A DNA stretch of 64,000 nt, taken from the NCBI RefSeq assembly GCF_020382885.2, contig NC_058503.1, positions 18,981,535 through 19,045,534 on the forward strand. The letters are read 5' to 3'. Positions within the stretch are counted from its first letter, which is position 1. Every line of letters starts with the position of its first letter. Origin of the DNA: Scatophagus argus. Its lineage: Eukaryota > Chordata > Actinopteri > Scatophagidae. Positions 13,101 through 25,212 of this stretch are shown here, piece by piece. The translations under genes were made by a program, and so were the position numbers. The notes beneath the pieces are model-generated. The model saw nothing but the letters and a program-made list of their open reading frames with translations, was not told the DNA's origin and did no database searches.

Positions 13101-14363
13101 CCATTACATTATGGGCCTGACCAGATAAACACTAGAAAGTTCCAGAGAATTATTTTAGTCATTACTGTCTACTAAGCCAATTTGACAACGGTTCTACCAG
13201 ATGCAGACAACACAAATATCAGGACACCTGCATCAGTCAGAATCAGGTCGTGGCCTCAGGTCATGCCAGCAGCTACCAACAGCACAAAAGGAGTGATGGC
13301 ATCACTTCTCTACACTGCCAACTCTAAAATGTGAACAAATGTTTCACAGGATGTCTCAGATGCTTCTAACACTGAGAAAGTGGATAAAGAACAGATCAGA
13401 GGGAGATGCCACAACACGACAAGCTGTCATACTTATACATCATATAAAAACACAACATATGTATCCCTACAATAAACCAGTCGCATGAAAGAAAGCACCA
13501 ATAATCACATTTGATCAAATGTCTCCCTCTAGTGGTGTTTAGCATAAAAAATGCAGATACTACTCTGTTTCTCTTTGTTTATAATGACTTCAAAATGATT
13601 AGCTTAATTACACATAACAGGTCACTTACAACATTTAAGAGTAGTTACTGAATAATGCAAGCTTCACACAAATATTTTCTGTTCACCAAATCAAATGTAA
13701 TTCTGCACAGTTTTCAGCACATTAAAATGAGAGGCAGAAGAAGACTGTTGTTGATGTTAGATACTGATACTGACTGAATGTATATTATATTTGTTAGTAT
13801 AAAAAAAAATGTAAAATCTGATCATTTGTGCAACTTTCTGACACCAAACACTATTTGATGCATCTTTAAAACAACTGTTCGATATTTCTTTCTTTGAGAG
13901 CACCACTCTCACGTCACCATGGTAAATTTGTAGAAGCATAGCTGAGCACAAAGAAAAGAAACACACAAAAATTTGCATATCAGCACCAACAACAAGTTAT
14001 GTCTCAGTTGTTTAAGCCTACAAGAAACAAAGTGTAAAGAAACATCATGTAATGGAAGGCTCGTGGTTTCCCCATATTCTTAGTCTTTGTGCTAAGTTAA
14101 GCTAACAGCTTCATATTTAGCCTACAGACGTGTGTGGTAACAGTATTACCAAAAAATTACCTAAAGTATTCCTTTCAAATATGTGCCATCTGTAGACACA
14201 ACAGAGACTTCAAGCTTTCAAGAAACAAAATCTAACACGCTAAGTGTTTTTCTGATGTTACAGTCACAGAGAAATGTTAATAAAATACTCGGTGATAGCA
14301 CACGTTTCCGTCTCATCATCTACAGTCATGCCTTTGCTGTAACTGTGGGTGCTGGCATCCGGA
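10197..14363. other. Intergenic, no gene seen
   Basis: AT-rich sequence with no exon that could be supported. It holds a short (GA)n run at 12287-12301 and many short chance frames on both strands. The 3'UTR of the first methyltransferase gene should enter it from the right, but no clear AATAAA on the minus strand was found close to the stop. Confidence 0.6.
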
Positions 14364-17300
14364 TCAGGGTTCCTGTGGTTTGCATGCCAGAAGGCAGAAA
14401 TACCTCATAGCCAACTCCACCTCTGTCTCCGCAGAGGTCACCTTCATAATGGCCATCAGCCTGGGGAGAGAAACATGGGAGACAGAGGGTGTCATTGTTC
14501 GGTCAAAAAAAAACAACCTCTCCGAGTCATATATTTGTATGCTGTACATGTGCTACAGCAAGGTATTTACCTTTGACAGATGTCTTGAGACAGTCTTTTG
14601 GCTTTCTGCGGGTCCTCTCTCAGTAGAGCCTGATAGCACGAGAAAGATTCCACCATCCCCATGTAGCTGGACAGAGGCACGGACCTTTTCACCCACACAC
14701 AGTCGTGCCTGTAATATAGAAACACACACACACACACATACAGTCAGTATACTGTAAATGCATGTGCATATTAATCATAGTAATGAATTTATTTTTCATT
14801 AGACAATGTTTTTCTTAGGTCTTTAGTTTGCAGTGTGTGATGTTGCATTACTTCTTGGACATGACAGAAATTTACACGGCAAAAAGTAACTTTAAAGAAT
14901 TGTGTTATATGGCTGAATGGTGTAATAAAACATGTCGTCACTCACCACTCCTTGACGGGGTAAGGGATGGATTTATAGGCCTCCCGGTATAACTCGATAG
15001 AGCTTGAACCCATGTGGGGGCTGCGGTAAGGATGCAAGACTGCATAAAACTGATAGAACCAAAGGACAGGAAGTCATGAGATTGTTTATTTTGCTATTTA
15101 TTTATTTTTGTTTTATCACTAATGTGTTTGCTTCAGCCATTTAACAAAAAGAATAAGTCTAAATATGTAGCTGTGTATCTTTGTACAATATATCCAGAGT
15201 TAGTGTGTATTTCTGAAAGTGCAACACTTTAATGGTGTCAACTAATAATCCACATTTTCACATAAAAAAAAAATGCACCTGACCGAGTGCAACTGATTTG
15301 AAGTATTGAAGAACAAAAAACATCCACTAGATGATGCTGTGATGTTATCAAGGGTGAGTGTGATGATGACGTGCAGTATGTTGTACAGAAGCTCCTTTTG
15401 AGTTCATGGATCACCAGATGAGACAAGTGTTGACGTTTCTGTCTCAGAAATGCTTGCCTGGTGTTGAAAAGGGGCTGTTGCTATTTGTCTTTAGCATAAG
15501 ACATTTTGACACATCACAAGAAGTCACAGGTGTAAATATTGACATGAATGAGGACAGAGTTCCATTCAGCTTGTTCAGCTTGTGATCTCTGGTATTGTTC
15601 ATGCTGTCACACTGTCATAGCTTACTGAGACACTTGAATACAGCAGAGCCTTTGTTAATGTTACTGGTGACACCTGTGTTTTACATACCGTGACAAGGCA
15701 ACATATCTGCTGGTTCAGGGATCTTTTTTTATTTATTACAATAACAAAAGTGGAGAAAATTCAACTTAAAAACATGCGTGGCAAGGTGGAAAACAAAAAC
15801 ATACATGCCTGCTTGCATAAGACTCCGATGCTGCAGTCATTTTCTTTGAAAACTGATCTATAGACTTAAGGTGTGTGTGCAGTTCACTTGTGCTCTAATG
15901 ACCTTCATATCCATGTAGCAGAAATTATTTTATATTATACTTTCTACCCCTACCTCTGTACATATATAAGATGGTATATCATTGCATGCTGACAGGTTTC
16001 CTCAAGTCAATATTTTTGTCAATACCTCCTTGCAGACTTGGTTGAGTGTGGTTGAGCAGCAGTCAGGGTAGCTAAGCTCCATGTCAAAGGTGTAGTTGAG
16101 CAGAGCCAAGCAGCCATGGGGCTTCAGGACTCTGTGGACCTCCTGGAGAAAGCGAGGTCGGTCAAACCAGTGGAAGGCAGACATGGCTGTCATCAAGTCC
16201 ACTGAGCTGTCACCAAATGGCAGCTCCTCAGCCAAACACTCTCTGAAGATGGAACATAGCAACTGCAAAATCAAATTTAGTTCTGACCACTGCAGAAATA
16301 ATTTCAACATGAGCATAAAATAACTAAAAAGTTAGACGAATAAACATATATATACTATATTTACAGAAGTATCCAGACATACTTCTTTATGGGGCTGCTT
16401 TCAGGGGTTGGGCTCGTCCTCTGATTTCCAGTGAAAGGAAATCTTAATGTTTCAGCATACCAAGACATTTTGGACAATGCTATGCTTCCAACTTTGTGGC
16501 AACAGTTTGTTGAAGCCCCTTTTCTATTCCAGCATGACTGTGCCCCAGTGCACAAAGCAAAGCTCCATAAAGACATGGTTGGAAGAGTTTGGTGTGGAGC
16601 AACTTGACTGGCCCACACAGAGTCCTGACCTCAACCCCATACAACACCTTTGGGATGAACTGGAACGAAGATAGTGAGTCAGGCCTTCACATCCAACATC
16701 AGTGTGTGACCTCACAAATGCTCTACAGCATGAATGGGCCAAAATTCCCACAGAAACACTCCAACATGTTGTGGAAAACCTTCACAGAAGAGTGGAAGCT
16801 GTTAGAGCTGCAAAGCTGTCTGTGTGTTTGGAACGCAGTGTCATTAAAGTCCCCATTGGTGTAATGGTCAATAAGTCTAAATATGTAGCTATTGCAGCAT
16901 GGAAATTCCTAATAACAAAATGTAAAGCATTATTATTAAAATGATAAATAATATGCTAAACTGCAACAGGAGCTGCAGATTAATTTAAGTTAGTTGCACT
17001 AAACAAAAAATGGTGCTAAACAGTACTAGAAATTGTTCTTTGGCTTGTAGTCACAAAAGAACAAGAACCACTGAAGAAGCACTAATGTTTTATAATGCAC
17101 CTATAACTAATCCTGTGTGACATGCTCAACTGACTGGACGTTTGCTTCATTGGACAGGCCTTGCTGCATGACCAACTTTCACCAAACAATGGTCACATTG
17201 TTCCTGCTTTGACCAAGTAGTCTGTCTGATTTTCAGAGCTGAAAAATGTTGTGATTTTAATTCCCTGCACGCAATTTAAAAAAAATTAAAGGAAAAATAA

Positions 17301-17826
17301 TCTAATAGTGAGGCACAAGGTGTTTTCAGCATGCATTCGTGTATTCGAAATCGTTATTTACAGAACTGAGTTTAAAAAATTAACTCTGATTACTTGTGAC
17401 TCTTGGTTGCTCCATGCTTACCTATATGTGATGTTTGGCTTTTGCGCATGCTGCAAAGCCATTTCCACCTGGGCAGGACTTACATCTGTACCCACCACAG
17501 AGGTAAAGTGTTTGGCCAGCAGCACTGTGCCCTGTCCTGAGCCACAACCCACATCCACGGCCAGCTCAAAGGGATGACCTTTCTGACAGAACATTAACAT
17601 GTTATGTTACATTGCTGTAACATTAGCTCTACCGTTATCCATTAACAATGACACCTTGCAATAATTCATTTGGTAATTAAAACATGGTAGACACTATTTT
17701 TCCACCCATACTTACATGTTTTTTTACAAAGTCAAGGATCTGTTGCATCAGATGATCTGATGGAGATGGCCTATACTTCCAGTAGGAAGAAGTATGCTCT
17801 TTGCCTTCAAACAGACGATAAGCCAT
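14364..17826 (-). CDS. SAM-dependent methyltransferase, small class I type (copy A), 275 aa
   Basis: Six coding exons on the minus strand: 17826-17716, 17582-17422, 16242-16026, 15049-14946, 14708-14571 and 14460-14364, all with GT/AG borders and in-frame joins, giving 275 residues. Residues 1-37 begin MAYRLFEGKEH. Motif I is VDVGCGSGQGT near residues 46-56, the acidic residue after strand 2 is in VVGTDVSPAQ, and ELPFGDSSVDL with AFHWFD follows near 95-118, then RVLKPHGCLALL. This is the Methyltransf_11 fold of proteins usually labelled 'putative methyltransferase DDB_G0268948-like' in fish, distantly related to yeast trans-aconitate methyltransferase. Substrate unknown; cytosolic, with no signal peptide or membrane segment. 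A tandem paralogue lies upstream on the same strand. The gene looks intact. Confidence 0.88.
16352..16893 (+). mobile_element. Dead, internally deleted Tc1/mariner-like transposon
   Basis: Lies in intron 2 of methyltransferase A, antisense to it. The left end (16352-16380) resembles the terminal repeat of a common fish Tc1-like family. Sequence then jumps straight to the C-terminal third of the transposase: KTWLEEFGVEQLDWPTQSPD, then LNPIQHLWDELERR at 16561-16674, containing the last D and the DE/DD-type core context. That frame stops after ERR where related copies continue, and later residues (CDLTNALQHEWAKIPTETLQ) are in another frame. The right end decays near 16893. Length about 0.54 kb, well short of a full Tc1-like element, so it lacks the DNA-binding half and cannot be active. 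Confidence 0.85.
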
Positions 17827-18549
17827 AGCCAACTGATGTCTTTCTGAACAGCTGATTTAGAATAGGTTTTTAAAAAGAGAGAAAGCAACCCTCGTATCTT
17901 GTGATTTTGCTGGAGAAGAGAAGCTGCAACTTCCACTTTGAAAAGACTGAGCATTCCAGTGATCCTTTCTTCCTGCAGCCGGATAAACACACACAAAGTA
18001 GTGAATGGGGGCGGGAACTGGGAGGTCCTTTTTCTTTCACTGCTGTGTGGTGTGTTTGAAAATGAGGGCCCTTAAAGGGGCAGGTCCAAGACTATTGTCT
18101 TTTCATGGTGTGGCATCTGTTGTCAACTTTTTTCTGTGTGTAAATGGCACAACAATTCCATGTTTTTGAATGTAATTCATGATAATTAAGTAAATATCAG
18201 GGTTTAGCTCAAACGTCTGTGTGGTAAGGGTTGGCTTATGGGTCATGTGATGGTATGTGTCTCTGCCAGTACCAATCACAACCCTGGAGATGATGTGGGT
18301 TGGGTACAGATGGCAGACATACAAGTGTGCTCATTATGAGTCCAACTCTCTGAATCTGTAATCTCATGGTACTTTTTAACAAATGGCTGTTGGGTTACTC
18401 TTTGTTGCATGCAGCCTTGATTTGCAGAGCAATAAACTAAACAACATTTCAGCAACTTCTTTATAGCTTTATTTCTTTATTTCTTTATTGTCAAAGTTTT
18501 ATGCAAGAAAATCACTGGGAGAGCAGGAGTTCTGCTGAGGAAAAAAAGG
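17827..18549. other. Spacer between the two methyltransferase genes
   Basis: About 0.7 kb holding the promoter and 5'UTR of copy A (a GGGGGCGGG box at 18007-18015) and the 3' flank of copy B. No other gene is visible. Confidence 0.5.
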
Positions 18550-18555
18550 TTTATT
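18550..18555 (-). terminator. Poly(A) signal of methyltransferase copy B
   Basis: AATAAA on the minus strand (TTTATT on plus) about 60 bases beyond the TAA stop at 18617-18615. Position and strand fit the end of this transcript. Confidence 0.6.
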
Positions 18556-18614
18556 TTCGAAATGCCACATTCAACACACACTTCAAGATTTACTCATCCA
18601 GTCCACATTGTTGA

Positions 18615-20852
18615 TTATTGTGGTTTTGATGCCAGGACGCAGTAGTATTCCAGTTCCTGCTCTATTTCAGTGTCAGGGGAAATGACTCCCATCTCCTCCA
18701 GAAACCTGTGAAGCAGCGCAGTAATTGATTAGCCAGCTCAGCGCTCAGTCATGTCTAAAAACATTTAGAAAGTTAGTAGTCACAAAATGTATGAAGAATA
18801 AATATTAGATCATAATAACAAACATACGAAATGTGCGTACTGTATGTGTACTCACCACATAATGAGGACCAGAGAAAGTTTTTAACCAACAGAGTGAGGA
18901 CAATTTTGGAAAGTGAGGGCATTTTTGGTTGGTCCTCATGGTTTCAAAGGGCAGGTTAAGACTTGGTTAAAGGGTTAAATTATAACTACATTTGGTTTAG
19001 AGTTGGGGTAATAGTTAGGGTCAGGCATTTAGTTGTGATGGGTAAGAGGCAAGGCAACAAATAATGTCAATGAGGGTCCTCATTAGAAGAGAAGTAGAAG
19101 TGTGTGTGCGTGTGTGCGTGTGTGTCGGTATAGATGACCTCGTCTGAGTCTTGAGCAGCAGGTCTTCAGCAGCTTTGGGATCTTTCTTCTTATAAGCTTG
19201 GAAAATGGACCAGGACTCAACGAAGCCCAGCAGGTTCCCCACAGATATTGAGCTTATCTGAATACACTCAATCCTGTTGTATCATTACATTGATGTTTTA
19301 TCACATACAAAGACAATTCAGAAAAATACAAAGAAATAGAGAGAATTGTGATTTCAAATGCGAGCTAGTTTATTATTGCCCGTCTCTGACAAACAAAGGC
19401 GCACAGTCAGAGGGTACAAAATCACCTGCTTTGGATTATTATTTACTTTTCAGTGTCCTCTGCTTTTGATGTGTAACTTAGTAACGTATTTGTCCGTTTA
19501 GTTATCAGAAAGTTGTGTTAATGTTTGGTCAGTCACAGTCAGTGTTTGTGTGGTATTTACCTCTCCTTTTCTGGAAATTTTATGGCAGAGTAGAGCTCTT
19601 CCAGCTTACTCTCATTTTTAGCTACTGGATTAGCAGCATATGGCGACAGCACCCGCTTCATCTGGAAGTGAAAAAAATATATTAATGTTGTTTCCATTTG
19701 TGCACTGTGCTTCTACTGCATGCGATATGTGCCTGAGAAACCAATAAATGAATGTGTTTATGGCATGTGTGGACGATGCTTATCACTTGAATCTGTTGAC
19801 TGACCAACCCAGTGTTGACACATTGTTATGGCTGCCAATAAAAAGGTGAAGCAGAAATCAGGTCACAGCTCAGATAATGAGTAACAACAGCAGTAATTTT
19901 TAATTTTTAATTGCAGTATGAATGATTTTGTAATTGGTACTGTCATCGGTACTATTTTTGCAGCTATGCAACTGTATAATTTATTCATTCACTGTCTGTC
20001 TGTATTTGTGTGGCCTCATCTTTTCAGCATGTTATTAGCTCTTTGTTTACACAACGGTGTAAGATTCACACACCTCATAAGGTTTAACCGGATTGCCATG
20101 AAAGTGGAGGTTTAAGTCTACACCCACCTCTTCATAAATGTGATTGAGTCCACAGTCCTGGTAGTGAAGCTTGGTGTTACGGTCACTGAAGCCCAGCAGA
20201 GCAACACAGCCCCGGGGTTTTAAAACCCGACTTGCCTCGGCCAGGAACCTCGACTGATCAAACCAGTGGGCTGCTGATGCTGCTGTCAGCAAGTCAACAG
20301 AGCCATCTGGAAAAGGAAGCTCCTCTGCTTTCCCCATCCTGCCAGTACAACAGGCAGGTCACATACAAATACACAATGCATATTTTATTGTCAGAGAGTA
20401 AGATCAACCACACATGTGGAGTACTGCACACACTCCTACCTGTATTTGATGTTAGGGTACCCTGGCACAGCTCTGGCCTCCTCTAGTTGAGACTCACTGA
20501 TGTCCATACCCACCACTTCCTTGAAGTGTGGCGCCAATAGCCGTGCATTCTGACCAGTCCCACATCCCAGATCCACCGCCAGCACATGTGGCTGTCCCTT
20601 CTGGGGATGTTAACTTTTTGTCAAGATGCAGAATGTTGCAAATTTCAACTATGTTAATTCTCACTTTGAATGGACCCTTTATGAGTTATGATACCAGAAT
20701 GCACTGTATGTATATCCACATTACATTTGTCCATGACATACCTTTTTGTCCAGGTATTGAATAATAATGTTCTTCAGCTCATCTGGAGGCATAAAACGAT
20801 ACTTTTGGTAAATGGAGGCGTGATCTTTCCCCTCAAAAAGCCGATACGCCAT
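18615..20852 (-). CDS. SAM-dependent methyltransferase, small class I type (copy B), 262 aa
   Basis: Tandem paralogue of the gene at 14.4-17.8 kb. Six coding exons: 20852-20742, 20600-20440, 20338-20128, 19661-19561, 19252-19139 and 18705-18615. Exons 1 and 2 have exactly the same lengths (111 and 161 nt) and phases as copy A. It begins MAYRLFEGKDH; motif I is VDLGCGTGQNA, followed by VVGMDISESQ, ELPFPDGSVDL, AAHWFDQ and RVLKPRGCVALL; it ends YYCVLASKPQ. Substrate unknown, probably cytosolic. Oddities: exon 5 keeps frame only if an AAG acceptor is used 5 nt beyond a more usual CAG (using the CAG gives an immediate stop), and its donor GTCATC is weak. Exons 4 and 5 differ from copy A in length and sequence, so the C-terminal cap has diverged. 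No disabling change was seen. Confidence 0.83.
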
Positions 20853-23107
20853 AATGGTTTTGTTTTACTCTCCCCTTTCAGTTCCGTTGCCAATTTTCTC
20901 TGAGCACTGCTCCAAACTGTCTTCTCCTTTGTTTGTCTCCCGTCTTGTTTGCCTTTTATTTTCTTGTTTTTAGTTTATTTCACCCTCTTTTTATCTTCTT
21001 GTCCTGCATTTTCTCGTCTTCCTGCTACATCCTTTGTTAAAACTGTTTTCTGCTGGACACTCACACACTGGGCACGCTTATCTAGATTTCACTCTTGACC
21101 CACTTCCTGGAGTGTAGTTTTTCAGAATTTGCTTAACTATTTCATGCCCAATTTAAGATACATTTTAATAGCAGGGTACATGATCTCCGCTGGATTATTA
21201 TAATAGCGTTTCATATCTTTTTAGTACCATCTTTTGCTTTAATACGCCTCCATTGCATTTTATGATGTTATTTCAGTGAATCAATTTTAGTACGGAGGCT
21301 CTGAGAACTCATAGCACTGCATCTTAAGAAAACAGTTGCAAAAAGAAAATACACAAACAAACTGGGAAAAAGCCTTGATCAGTTTGTCTTCTGGAAACAG
21401 TTTACATTTAGCTTTTGCTCATTGTAGTGTGTTAGGCTCTAAGGCCACTGTGGTTTAGATTGTTTCACAGATGCATTCTCACGCAAAATCTCTCATACTC
21501 TCCTCAAGATTCCACATTTTAAAGTGGCATGTCATTCATCATGCTAACATGAGCCTGGTGACCAGCTGTGCCTCTGGAAATGCAACATGTGTGGGGTCAC
21601 TGCTATAGGTCATTCATTTCTGTCTCTGGAAAACAATGCCTGACAGAGTTTGTTGTTCATTCTCTTGACCATTTGCCGAACTGAAAAACATCTTTGTTTT
21701 GGTTTGATTACCAAGGATGCTCCTCCCCGGTAGCAGCACTTGTTTAATTGCTCTTGAGGGATCACAGAGATAATGACCTGTTGACCATTTCCAACATAAT
21801 TGTTCTACATTAATAACCTTTGAAAAGTGAAGCATACACTTTACTGTCCCATGGGATCTCATTAGTCTTGACATTGTTAAACACTGCCTCTGAGGTGTTC
21901 AGCTTAAACTTGTCATATTTATCACATCTGTCTTTTCATATGTTTTTCCTCTCACTAAAACTCACCTCAAGTCAGTGCAACACTATTCCCCAAGCTCTGT
22001 GTTTCAACACCTGGTGAAGATACACCAGGGATGTCATGACAGTGGTGGGCATTAAGGGGGACTGAGGGACTAATAAAGGTCATTACAGTATCCTTACATC
22101 ACTCATGACACAACCCATGTGTGCGTGACCAGTTGTTTTGAAAGGTGTGTAATGTTCTTAAAGAAAAGCAAAAGATTACATCACATGTTTCATAATAGTC
22201 TCTGTTTTTCTTCTGATCCCTCTGAGTGACTCAACTGGCACGCAAGATTGTAAAGAAGTTCAGACTTAGTCAGTTTTACTGCATCTTCCTTTATGTCCAT
22301 AAACACATTTGTGATCAGAACAACATATAGTACACATGTGAGTAAGTGACACAGCCTTCTAGTGCCTGTTGGAATTATGATGGAAGGAAAGGGATAGAAA
22401 AGAGGAGGTTGGGTGTTACATTTTAAGATTTCCAGGTTGAAAAAGAGAAAGTAGAGCTGCAAGACCGTGATGAAGTGCTAATTTTTAATAGCCAGTTTAC
22501 ATTTACTTTTTACTTTTTCGTGGTTTAAGCAGCCAGTGAATTTTCTCGAAAGCCAAAGTGAGAAGTGTTCAGTTGGTTGTAATCTGCAACCTCAACACTA
22601 CATGCCTCTGAGTCCTACACGCTGGATCTATAAGGCCCTCTGATTCTTTGGCATAAATAATCACAATAAAGTTTTCTTTGGGATAAATGCGAATTTGGAG
22701 AAGAGTAGATAGAGGGTGTAGAGGACGTGGTGGCAAACAGTTTTTTGACCACTTTAGGCCACGTTTGATTTGTTTTCTGTGAAGTTTCATTAAGCCTTGA
22801 ATATTCTTATAATTATGAAGATGTTATTGTACGTAAATTTTCACCAATAAAGAAGACTGAAACCTTTTAAAGATGTGGAAGTGCGTCTAAATCAGCCACC
22901 CATTCACTCTACCCAGGGCTCTGGTATGGAAAAAGCTGAGACAGCATTAAAAAGATCCTTGTGGCTTTCAGTACCTGATTAAATAAACGCTGGCCAGCTG
23001 TTTGGTACAAGTGGTGCTAAAACACTAAGCAGACAACAACCCAAACTCCTACTAGGAATTTGTCTTAGTGTTTGTGCATACATAAAACGTAAGAACAAGT
23101 AACATAT

Positions 23108-23176
23108 AATAATAAAATAAAATAAAATAAAATAGAATAGAATAAAGTAAGACAAAATAAAATAGAATAAAATAAA
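23108..23176 (-). repeat. (AAAAT)n microsatellite, imperfect
   Basis: Runs of AAAAT/AATAG pentamers with a few substitutions. The long phenylalanine/tyrosine-rich frames read on the minus strand here are products of this repeat, not genes. Confidence 0.9.
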
Positions 23177-23375
23177 CATGGTTCTGGAGGTAGTACAAGT
23201 GTGAGGAAGTACAGAGTGGAAGTAGCGCGAGTAAGCGAAGTAAACAGTGCAAATGGTCAGACATGAGCATAGAATTACATGTGAATCAGGACAATATATA
23301 CATATATGTACATATACATTGTACATACAATTGTATATGTAATATATATATATACAATGTATATATGGTACACAT

Positions 23376-23552
23376 GTAAATAGCAGAATTTTTTAGATTT
23401 TTACTACCCATGTAAATAGATAGATATAGATTTATTCTTATCTTGTTGTTTATCCTATTTTTATATTTTTCACTTTTCTTTCTTGGTTGAGAAATCTACA
23501 AGTGCAATGTCTGATAGAAAAAGGAATTCTGATTCTGATTCTGATAAGGATT
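23376..23552 (+). mobile_element. Possible 3' end of a non-LTR retroelement with ATTCTG tail
   Basis: T-rich 3'UTR-like sequence ending in GGAATTCTGATTCTGATTCTG at 23521-23545. Teleost LINE and SINE insertions often end in such short tandem tails. No coding part remains, so the family cannot be named. Confidence 0.4.
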
Positions 23553-24276
23553 TATGGCTTCAACTTTGCATGCTGTCATAAACAATAATGAAACTGAAAA
23601 AATAATAACACCAAGATTCCAGGATTTGGATCTTTAAGTAGCTTGTGCTGTCTACATGTTTTTGACCAGACGTCATTCTCATCTTAACCTGCAGAATTCA
23701 GTAAGAAAACAGATTTTGCAAATGATTTTGCATTTTTAACAGTCACTGCATTCAGTGTGTTGGAAATGTACAGTATATGATGAAGAGTTCTTCATCTCCT
23801 CAGTCAATATCAAAGTTCACTTTGTGACTCATTAAATTCTTCCATCCTAGATTCCCCATGGAGTGACAGCTGCAGATTACATAATGCGGTGTGACAAGTT
23901 AAAGAGACGTTCAGCCTCTCCTGTGAAACCACTGGGGTTAGCTGCGATGCCTCAGACCACATACAGACAACACGAGGAACATTTATGGACTTATCCAGTA
24001 GACTACTATGACTCTAGTCACGCTCATTGTTGATGTTACTGATTGTTGAAGACTTGTTACAATTTTACAATTGCATGTTTCTTTTGATCCTCTAGCATTA
24101 TTCCTTTCTTTGGAAATATCGATTCCCTTTTTTTCCCCCTCATTTAATATTAAAACTTCAAAACTCCTGACTAAACAGATAACAAGGAGTCCCAGCTGTG
24201 GTGTAACTGTTAACAGGATCCAGAAATAGACTTTTCTGTTTTCATCAAATAAGCTCTCATACTGTCTATGGGATGA

Positions 24277-25212
24277 ATGGAAAACAGTACTTATCCCCCA
24301 TATTTTGACCTCACCATGTTTGTGAACATAGGCAACTACTGTTACCCAGTGTTTGTCTTGTGTTTTCTGTTGTATGCTTTTATTATCTCAGCTAATCTTG
24401 TGATTATAGTGGTAATATCACGGGAGCGCACGTTACATGAGCCCATGTACATTTTTATTATGTGTCTTTCTGTTAACTCTCTATACGGCTCTGCTGGTTT
24501 CTTCATCAGATTTCTGAGAGATCTTCTGTCTGATACTCATTTGATCTCACGAGCAGCTTGTTTTACTCAGATCTATGTCATTTACACCTATGCATCCTAT
24601 GAACTCACGCTTTTAGGTATTATGGCTTATGACCGGTATGTTGCTGTATGTCAACCTTTACGTTACCACAACAAAATAACTCCCAAGCTAGTCTCTAAGC
24701 TTGTAGCCTTTGCATGGATCTATCCAGCCTTTTCTGTGACAGCCTGTGTTTATCTGGCCTCCAGACTTCCACTGTGTGGAAACAAGATACCAAAGGTGTT
24801 CTGTGCAAACTGGCCTGTTGTAAAACTGTCATGTGTCAGTACTGCGGTTAATAATCTTATTGGCATGCTTGTGTCCACAAGCACAGTCTTTCTGCCTCTC
24901 TTTTTTGTCCTGTACACATATGCAAGGATTTTCCTCATTTGTAGGAAACGCTCTTCAGAGTTCAGAGGTAAAGTCATACAAAGCTGTCTGCCACACATTA
25001 TTACATTTGTCAGTTATTCTGTAACTGTGTTTTGTGATGTTGCTCTCAGCAGAATTGATCTTGAGGATCTTAATCCATTTCTAGCTGTAATCTTATCACT
25101 TGAGTTTGTTGTGATTCCTCCCATTGTGAATCCTCTTGTGTATGGCCTGAAGTTACCTGAAATTAGAAAACTTATTTTAAGAATGTTATCACAGTCAAAA
25201 CCTGACATATAA
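24277..25212 (+). CDS. Olfactory receptor OR1, fish class I type, 311 aa, intact
   Basis: Single-exon seven-helix odorant receptor expressed in olfactory neurons, coupling to Golf. ATG at 24277, TAA at 25210-25212. The N-terminus has an N-glycosylation sequon (MENST). TM1 is followed by LHEPMYIF, TM3 ends MAYDRYVAVCQPLRYH, the extracellular loop 2 region has FCANW, TM6 begins SCLPHIITF and TM7 ends NPLVYGLKLPEIRK. Length is normal for an OR. It is the most divergent of the five ORs here and shares only family-level similarity with OR2-OR5. The delta-like fish group is likely from LHEPMY and the CxNW motif, but this was not tested by a tree. The ligand is unknown; fish receptors of this class are thought to detect water-soluble odorants. 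Confidence 0.95.
   Translation: MENSTYPPYFDLTMFVNIGNYCYPVFVLCFLLYAFIISANLVIIVVISRERTLHEPMYIFIMCLSVNSLYGSAGFFIRFLRDLLSDTHLISRAACFTQIYVIYTYASYELTLLGIMAYDRYVAVCQPLRYHNKITPKLVSKLVAFAWIYPAFSVTACVYLASRLPLCGNKIPKVFCANWPVVKLSCVSTAVNNLIGMLVSTSTVFLPLFFVLYTYARIFLICRKRSSEFRGKVIQSCLPHIITFVSYSVTVFCDVALSRIDLEDLNPFLAVILSLEFVVIPPIVNPLVYGLKLPEIRKLILRMLSQSKPDI

Larger units (their letters stand above)
20853..24276. other. Intergenic, repeat scraps, no gene seen
   Basis: Separates the methyltransferase pair from the OR cluster. It contains an (AAAAT)n-type microsatellite, a palindromic AT-rich stretch at 23290-23365 and a retroelement-like tail near 23.5 kb. No supported exon was found on either strand. Confidence 0.6.

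Noticed and set aside
23052-23326. Phe/Tyr/Leu-rich minus-strand frames that look like a membrane protein
   Set aside because: Product of the (AAAAT)n repeat.
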